A DNA stretch of 64,000 nucleotides from Climacium dendroides. Lineage: Eukaryota > Streptophyta > Bryopsida > Hypnales > Climaciaceae. The notes under the pieces were generated by a model. That model was not told the DNA's origin, did no database searches, and worked only from the letters and a program-made list of their open reading frames with translations. How positions within the stretch are numbered: the stretch's first letter is position 1; each line of letters begins with the position of its first letter. The translations under genes and the position numbers were made by a program. Shown here piece by piece: positions 57,701 to 64,000 of the stretch. The stretch is taken from positions 29,412,401 to 29,476,400 of the forward strand of contig OX467088.1 of NCBI GenBank assembly GCA_950106755.1, given 5' to 3'.

Positions 57701-58680
57701 AGAAACCAAACCAATAACTTATATCCGTTTGACATGCAAGCACGTCCCAAAACATAACACACAACTTGCAAATCTTCGAAATAATTACGATTCATGGAAA
57801 AATCAAGTTGAGGAGGACACTATTGCTTCCCGACACTTTCTCATTTAATAGAAATGGGTTTTTAAAAAAAACAAATTTAAAAATCATGCTCTATTTAATA
57901 GAAACCAAACCAATAACTTATATCCGTTTCACATGCAAGCACGTCCCAAAACATAACACACAACTTGCAAATCTTCGAAATAATTACGATTCATGGAAAA
58001 ATCAATTTGAAGAGGACCCTATTGCTTCCCCACACTTTCTAATTCAATGGAAACTGGTTTAAAAACAAAAAAAAATTAAAAATCATGCTCTATTTAATAG
58101 AAACCAAACCAATAACTTATATCCGTTTGACATGCAAGCACGTCCCAAAACATAACACACAACTTGCAAATCTTCGAAATAATTACGATTCATGGAAAAA
58201 TCAAGTTGAGGAGGACACTATTGCTTCCCCACACTTTCTCATTTAATAGAAATGGGTTTTTAAAAAAAACAAATTTAAAAATCATGCTCTAGTTAATAGA
58301 AACCAAACCAATAACTTATATCCGTTTGACATGCAAGCACGTCCCAAAACATAACACACAACTTGCAAATCTTCGAAATAATTACGATTCATGGAAAAAT
58401 CAATTTGAAGAGGACCCTATTGCTTCCCCACACTTTCTAATTCAATGGAAACTGGTTTAAAAAAAGAAAAATTAAAAATCATACTCTATTTAATAGAAAC
58501 CAAACCAATAACTTATATCCGTTTGACATACAAGCACGTCCCAAAACATAACACACAACTTGCAAATCTCCGAAATAATTACGATTCATGGAAAAATCAA
58601 TTGGAGCAGGACACTATTGCTTCCCCACACTTTCTAAATCAATGGAAACTGGTTTAAAAAAAAAAAAAATTAAAAATCAT
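54281..58680 (+). repeat. 7-monomer higher-order repeat, 1388 bp, three tandem copies plus a start of a fourth
   Basis: Copies begin near 54281, 55669 and 57057, with a partial one from 58445. The rare monomer start catactct lies at 54316, 55704, 57092 and 58480, each 1388 bp apart. Each unit also holds gacatacaag with attggagcagg, a gaaacgaaacc monomer, attcacgaaaa, gcttcccgac, a taaaaacaaaaaaaa tail and ctctagttaatag. The third copy has cacgtccc near 57740 where the others have cacgaccc. This is the most homogeneous stretch of the window. The fourth copy breaks off near 58680, where a plain type B monomer follows. Confidence 0.94.
55308..55506 (+). repeat. Representative type A monomer (199 bp)
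   Basis: This monomer has the same conserved first half as type B. It then reads agttgaggaggacac, gcttccccac and the type A tail ctcatttaatagaaatggg, followed by ttttaaaaaaaacaaattt. It is one base longer than type B. The tail holds tttaatagaaa, which recurs exactly 50 bp downstream at the start of the next monomer. Zone-specific subtypes are gttgagaaggac with ggttcc (about 6-19 kb), gttgaggagaacac with gcttgccgac (from about 22.7 kb) and gcttcccgac. Confidence 0.95.
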
Positions 58681-58875
58681 GCTCTATTTAATAGAAACCA
58701 AACCAATAACTTATATCCGTTTGACATGCAAGCACGTCCCAAAACATAACACACAACTTGCAAATCTTCGAAATAATTACGATTCATGGAAAAATCAATT
58801 TGAAGAGGACCCTATTGCTTCCCCACACTTTCTAATTCAATGGAAACTGGTTTAAAAAAAAAAAAAATTAAAAAT
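58678..58875 (+). repeat. Representative type B monomer (198 bp)
   Basis: This copy is clean and easy to use as a reference. Positions 1-120 hold the near-invariant half, running from catgctctat to ggaaaaatca. Position 121 onward reads atttgaagaggaccc, then gcttccccac, then the type B tail ctaattcaatggaaactgg, an uninterrupted A run and ttaaaaat. CpG sites lie at monomer positions 41, 58, 92 and 103. Type B variants differ mainly after position 140: gcttcctcac, gcttccgcac, ccttccccac, or cggg in place of ctgg. The A run is sometimes interrupted as taaacaaaa or taaaaaaagaaaa. Confidence 0.95.
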
Positions 58876-61800
58876 CATGCTCTATTTAATAGAAACCAAA
58901 CCAATAACTTATATCCGTTTGACATGCAAGCACGACCCAAAACATAACACACAACTTGCAAATCTTCGAAATAATTTCGATTCATGGAAAAATCAAGTTG
59001 AGGAGAACACTATTGCTTGCCGACACTTTCTCATTTAATAGAAATGGATTTTTAAAAAAAACAAATTTAAAAATCATGCTCTATTTAATAGAAACCAAAC
59101 CAATAACTTATATCCGTTTGACATGCAAGCACGTCCCAAAACATAACACACAACTTTCAAATCTTCGAAATAATTACGATTCATGGAAAAATCAATTTGA
59201 AGAGGACCCTATTGCTTCCTCACACTTTCTAATTCAATGGAAACTGGTTTAAAAAAAAACAAATTAAAAATCATGCTCTATTTAATAGAAACCAAACCAA
59301 TAATTTATATCCGTTTGACATGCAAGCACGTCCCAAAACATAACACACAACTTGCAAATCTCCGAAATAATTACAATTCATGGAAAAATCAATTGGAGCA
59401 GGACACTATTGCTTCCCCACACTTTCTAAATCAATGGAAACTGGTTTAAAAAAAAAAAAAATTAAAAATCATGCTCTATTTAATAGAAACGAAACCAATA
59501 ACTTATATCCGTTTGACATGCAAGCACGTCCCAAAACATAACACACAACTTGCAAATCTTCGAAATAATTACGATTCATGGAAAAATCAATTTGAAGAGG
59601 ACACTATTGCTTCCCCACACTTTCTCATTTAATAGAAATGGATTTTAAAAAAAAACAAATTTAATAATCATGCTCTATTTAATAGAAACCAAACCAATAA
59701 CTTATATCCGTTTGACATGCAAGCACGACCCAAAACATAACACACAACTTGCAAATCTTCGAAATAATTACGATTCATGGAAAAATCAATTTGAAGAGGA
59801 CCCTATTGCTTCCCCACACTTTCTAATTCAATGGAAACGGGTTTAAACAAAAAAAAATTAAAAATCATGCTCTATTTAATAGAAACCAAACCAATAACTT
59901 ATATCCGTTTCACATGCAAGCACGTCCCAAAACATAACACACAACTTGCAAATCTTCGAAATAATTACGATTCATGGAAAAATCAAGTTGAGGAGGACAC
60001 TATTGCTTCCCGACACTTTCTCATTTAATAGAAATGGGTTTTTAAAAAAAACAAATTTAAAAATCATGCTCTATTTAATAGAAACCAAACCAATAACTTA
60101 TATCCGTTTGACATGCAAGCACGTCCCAAAACATAACACACAACTTGCAAATCTTCGAAATAATTACGATTCATGGAAAAATCAATTTGAAGAGGACCCT
60201 ATTGCTTCCTCACACTTTCTAATTCAATGGAAACTGGTTTAAAAAAAAAAAAATTAAAAATCATGCTCTATTTAATAGAAACCAAACCAATAATTTATAT
60301 CCGTTTGACATGCAAGCACGTCCCAAAACATAACACACAACTTGCAAATCTCCGAAATAATTACGATTCATGGAAAAATCAATAGGAGCAGGACACTATT
60401 GCTTCCCCACACTTTCTAAATCAATGGAAACTGGTTTAAAAAAAAAAAAATTAAAAATCATGCTCTATTTAATAGAAACGAAACCAATAACTTATATCCG
60501 TTTGACATGCAAGCACGTCCCAAAACATAACACACAACTTGCAAATCTTCGAAATAATTACGATTCACGAAAAATCAATTTGAAGAGGACACTATTGCTT
60601 CCCCACACTTTCTCATTTAATAGAAATGGGTTTTTAAAAAAAACAAATTTAAAAATCATGCTCTATTTAATAGAAACCAAACCAATAACTTATATCCGTT
60701 TGACATGCAAGCACGTCCCAAAACATAACACACAACTTGCAAATCTTCGAAATAATTACAATTCATGGAAAAATCAATTTGAAGAGGACCCTATTGCTTC
60801 CTCTCACTTTCTAATTCAATGGAAACTGGTTTAAAAAAAAAAAAAATTAAAAATCATGCTCTATTTAAAAGAAACCAAACCAATAACTTATATCCGTTTG
60901 ACATGCAAGCACGTCCCAAAACATAAAACACAACTTGCAAATCTTCGAAATAATTACGATTCATGGAAAAATCAAGTTGAGGAGGACACTATTGCTTCCC
61001 GACACTTTCTCATTTAATAGAAATGGGTTTTTAAAAAAAACAAATTTAAAAATCATGCTCTATTTAATAGAAACCAAACCAATAACTTATATCCGTTTGA
61101 CATACAAGCACGTCCCAAAACATAACACACAACTTGCAAATCTTCGAAATAATAACGATTCATGGAAAAATCAATTTGAAGAGGACACTATTGCTTCCCC
61201 ACACTTTCTCATTCAATAGAAATGGATTTTAAAAAAAAACAAATTTAAAAATCATGCTCTATTTAATAGAAACCAAACCAATAACTTATATCCGTTTCAC
61301 ATGCAAGCACGTCCCAAAACATAACACACAACTTGCAAATCTTCGAAATAATTACGATTCATGGAAAAATCAAGTTGAGGAGGACACTATTGCTTCCCGA
61401 CACTTTCTCATTTAATAGAAATGGGTTTTTAAAAAAAACAAATTTAAAAATCATGCTCTATTTAATAGAAACCAAACCAATAACTTATATCCGTTTGACA
61501 TGCAAGCACGTCCCAAAACATAACACACAACTTGCAAATCTTCGAAATAATTACGATTCATGGAAAAATCAATTTGAAGAGGACCCTATTGCTTCCTCAC
61601 ACTTTCTAATTCAATGGAAACTGGTTTAAAAAAAAAAAAATTAAAAATCATGCTCTATTTAATAGAAACCAAACCAATAATTTATATCCGTTTGACATGC
61701 AAGCACGTCCCAAAACATAACACACAACTTGCAAATCTCCGAAATAATTACGATTCATGGAAAAATCAATTGGAGCAGGACACTATTGCTTCCCCACACT

Positions 61801-64000
61801 TTCTAAATCAATGGAAACTGGTTTAAAAAAAAAAAAAATTAAAAATCATGCTCTATTTAATAGAAACGAAACCAATAACTTATATCCGTTTGACATGCAA
61901 GCACGTCCCAAAACATAACACACAACTTGCAAATCTTCGAAATAATTACGATTCATGGAAAAATCAATTTGAAGAGGACCCTATTGCTTCCTCACACTTT
62001 CTAATTCAATGGAAACTGGTTTAAAAAAAAACAAATTAAAAATCATGCTCTATTTAATAGAAACCAAACCAATAATTTATATCCGTTTGACATGCAAGCA
62101 CGTCCCAAAACATAACACACAACTTGCAAATCTCCGAAATAATTACGATTCATGGAAAAATCAATTGGAGCAGGACACTATTGCTTCCCCACACTTTCTA
62201 AATCAATGGAAACTGGTTTAAAAAAAAAAAAAATTAAAAATCATGCTCTATTTAATAGAAACGAAACCAATAACTTATATCCGTTTGACATGCAAGCACG
62301 TCCCAAAACATAACACACAACTTGCAAATCTTCGAAATAATTACGATTCATGGAAAAATCAATTTGAAGAGGACACTATTGCTTCCCCACACTTTCTCAT
62401 TTAATAGAAATGGATTTTTAAAAAAAACAAATTTAATAATCATGCTCTATTTAATAGAAACCAAACCAATAACTTATATCCGTTTGACATGCAAGCACGA
62501 CCCAAAACATAACACACAACTTGCAAATCTTCGAAATAATTACGATTCATGGAAAAATCAATTTGAAGAGGACCCTATTGCTTCCCCACACTTTCTAATT
62601 CAATGGAAACGGGTTTAAACAAAAAAAAATTAAAAATCATGCTCTATTTAATAGAAACCAAACCAATAACTTATATCCGTTTCACATGCAAGCACGTCCC
62701 AAAACATAACACACAACTTGCAAATCTTCGAAATAATTACGATTCATGGAAAAATCAAGTTGAGGAGGACACTATTGCTTCCCGACAATTTCTCATTTAA
62801 TAGAAATGGGTTTCTAAAAAAAACAAATTTAAAAATCATGCTCTATTTAATAGAAACCAAACCAATAACTTATATCCGTTTGACATGCAAGCACGTCCCA
62901 AAACATAACACACAACTTGCAAATCTTCGAAATAATTACGATTCATGGAAAAATCAATTTGAAGAGGACCCTATTGCTTCCTCACACTTTCTAATTCAAT
63001 GGAAACTGGTTTAAAAAAAAAAAAATTAAAAATCATGCTCTATTTAATAGAAACCAAACCAATAATTTATATCCGTTTGACATGCAAGCACGTCCCAAAA
63101 CATAACACACAACTTGCAAATCTCCGAAATAATTACGATTCATGGAAAAATCAATTGGAGCAGGACACTATTGCTTCCCCACACTTTCTAAATCAATGGA
63201 AACTGGTTTAAAAAAAAAAAAATTAAAAATCATGCTCTATTTAATAGAAACGAAACCAATAACTTATATCCGTTTGACATGCAAGCACGTCCCAAAACAT
63301 AAAACACAACTTGCAAATCTTCGAAATAATTACGATTCATGGAAAAATCAAGTTGAGGAGGACACTATTGCTTCCCGACACTTTCTCATTTAATAGAAAT
63401 GGGTTTTTAAAAAAAACAAATTTAAAAATCATGCTCTATTTAATAGAAACCAAACCAATAACTTATATCCGTTTGACATACAAGCACGTCCCAAAACATA
63501 ACACACAACTTGCAAATCTTCGAAATAATTACGATTCATGGAAAAATCAATTTGAAGAAGACACTATTGCTTCCCCACACTTTCTCATTTAATAGAAATG
63601 GATTTTAAAAAAAAACAAATTTAAAAATCATGCTCTATTTAATAGAAACCAAACCAATAACTTATATCCGTTTGACATGCAAGCACGACCCAAAACATAA
63701 CACACAACTTGCAAATCTTCGAAATAATTACGATTCATGGAAAAATCAATTTGAAGAGGACCCTATTGCTTCCCCACACTTTCTAATTCAATGGAAACGG
63801 GTTTAAACAAAAAAAAATTAAAAATCATGCTCTATTTAATAGAAACCAAACCAATAACTTATATCCGTTTCACATGCAAGCACGTCCCAAAACATAACAC
63901 ACAACTTGCAAATCTTCGAAATAATTACGATTCATGGAAAAATCAAGTTGAGGAGGACACTATTGCTTCCCGACACTTTCTCATTTAATAGAAATGGGTT
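58681..64000 (+). repeat. Right-end mosaic with 2772, 2376 and 1385-bp offsets
   Basis: About 59100-60520 matches about 61870-63290 at 2772 bp (14 monomers), sharing taataatttatatc, the aaaaaaaaacaaatt tail, tttaataatcatg, and cgggtttaaacaaa. About 60840-61250 matches 63215-63626 at 2376 bp, both with cataaaacacaac and gacatacaag. About 61250-61830 matches 62635-63215 at 1385 bp. The last gcttcccgac monomer is cut by the window end. Private changes include tatttaaaagaaacc near 60866, ataataacgattc near 61150, the hybrid tail ctcattcaatag near 61208 and gtttctaaaaa near 62812. Confidence 0.8.
58723..58738. other. Imperfect 16-bp dyad inside each monomer (example copy)
   Basis: At monomer positions 46-61 the sequence gacatgcaagcacgtc forms two 7-bp arms around a central AA, with one mismatched pair. 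It lies in the conserved half and recurs in nearly every monomer. The two commonest variants of the half, gtttcaca for gtttgaca and cacgaccc for cacgtccc, change the outer bases of the arms. A symmetric site could bind a dimeric protein, but the sequence shows no proof of binding. Confidence 0.5.

Larger units (their letters stand above)
1..64000 (+). repeat. Satellite DNA array, ~198-bp monomer, head-to-tail, fills the window
   Basis: The motif catgctctat recurs every 196-199 bp from position 171 to 63826, which gives about 321 intervals. The distances I checked at the left end are 198, 199, 199, 198, 199, 198, 199, 198, 198, 196 and 199. Every monomer has the same orientation, and both window ends fall inside the array. 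One monomer counted by hand is about 31% G+C. Differences between monomers are single-base changes, 1-bp indels and A-run length changes. I see no insertion of foreign sequence anywhere. The function is not shown by the sequence: arrays like this are typical of centromeric, pericentromeric or other heterochromatic blocks in eukaryotes. I do not recognise the family. It is not a bacterial locus, because no gene, ribosomal RNA or insertion sequence is present. Confidence 0.98.

Noticed and set aside
58768..58784. CENP-B box-like motif in each monomer (cttcgaaataattacga)
   Set aside because: It fits the TTCG and central A of the mammalian CENP-B box, but the CGGG part reads TACG, so only 6 of 9 core bases match. 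With this base composition that is weak evidence.
52..63988. Dozens of plus-strand open frames of 60-225 codons with the same repeated peptide
   Set aside because: They are the satellite read in phase. Most start at TTG, stop at fixed points of type A and B tails, overlap one another in different frames and follow the monomer period. Recurrent variants change the residues freely. I annotate none as a gene.
1..64000. CRISPR array
   Set aside because: The repeat unit is about 198 bp with no unique spacers between copies and no cas genes. Neighbouring units differ by point changes only.
1..64000. Transposon, LTR or terminal inverted repeat structure
   Set aside because: No change of orientation, no unit flanked by inverted or long direct repeats, and no polymerase or transposase reading frame. 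All long direct repeats are whole numbers of monomers.
1..64000. Ribosomal RNA, transfer RNA or telomeric repeats
   Set aside because: No sequence resembling conserved rRNA or tRNA segments and no run of a short telomere-type motif was seen on either strand.

Overview
The whole 64-kb window is one uninterrupted satellite DNA array. A single AT-rich monomer of about 198 bp (range about 196-199 bp; one monomer counted by hand is about 31% G+C) is repeated head-to-tail, always in the same orientation, roughly 320 times. I see no unique sequence, transposon, RNA gene or supportable protein-coding gene. This points to a eukaryotic nuclear genome and a heterochromatic block, possibly centromeric or pericentromeric, assembled from long reads. 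I do not recognise the satellite family and cannot name the species. Repeated C-to-T and G-to-A changes at the four CpG sites of the monomer suggest a genome with cytosine methylation, such as a plant or vertebrate. That is an inference.

Monomer phase used here: position 1 is the c of catgctctat. Positions 1 to about 120 are nearly invariant. Positions about 121-198 carry most of the variation and end in an A-rich tract of 7-14 A. Three tail types recur. Type A reads ctcatttaatagaaatggg then ttttaaaaaaaacaaattt. Type B reads ctaattcaatggaaactgg then a long A run and ttaaaa. Type C reads ctaaatcaatggaaatcgg then tttccaaaaaaacaaattt. Hybrids between the types also occur.

On top of the monomer lies a patchwork of higher-order repeats, in which blocks of several monomers were copied, mostly in tandem. 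From left to right: a 7-monomer unit of 1387 bp x2 (about 1.0-3.9 kb); a mosaic zone marked by gttgagaaggac (about 5.9-19.4 kb) with 992, 2779 and 1192 bp units and a 4.4-kb segment copied 6355 bp away; a 15-monomer unit of 2978 bp embedded in a 19-monomer unit of 3771 bp (about 20.2-30.5 kb); 1189, 397, 2971 and 992 bp units (about 29.3-40.9 kb); 595, 991, 2377 and 1585 bp units (about 42-50.2 kb); an 11-monomer unit of 2177 bp x2 followed by a 7-monomer unit of 1388 bp x3 (about 50.4-58.7 kb); and a mosaic with 2772, 2376 and 1385 bp offsets to the end. No single unit runs through the whole array. Each stretch has its own amplified unit and private variants, as expected from ongoing unequal exchange or conversion.

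No genes work together here. The functional candidates are DNA-level: nucleosome-length spacing with one A-tract per monomer, a conserved half-monomer with an imperfect 16-bp dyad, and possible centromere or heterochromatin function. Block boundaries were read by eye and are good to tens of bases at best.
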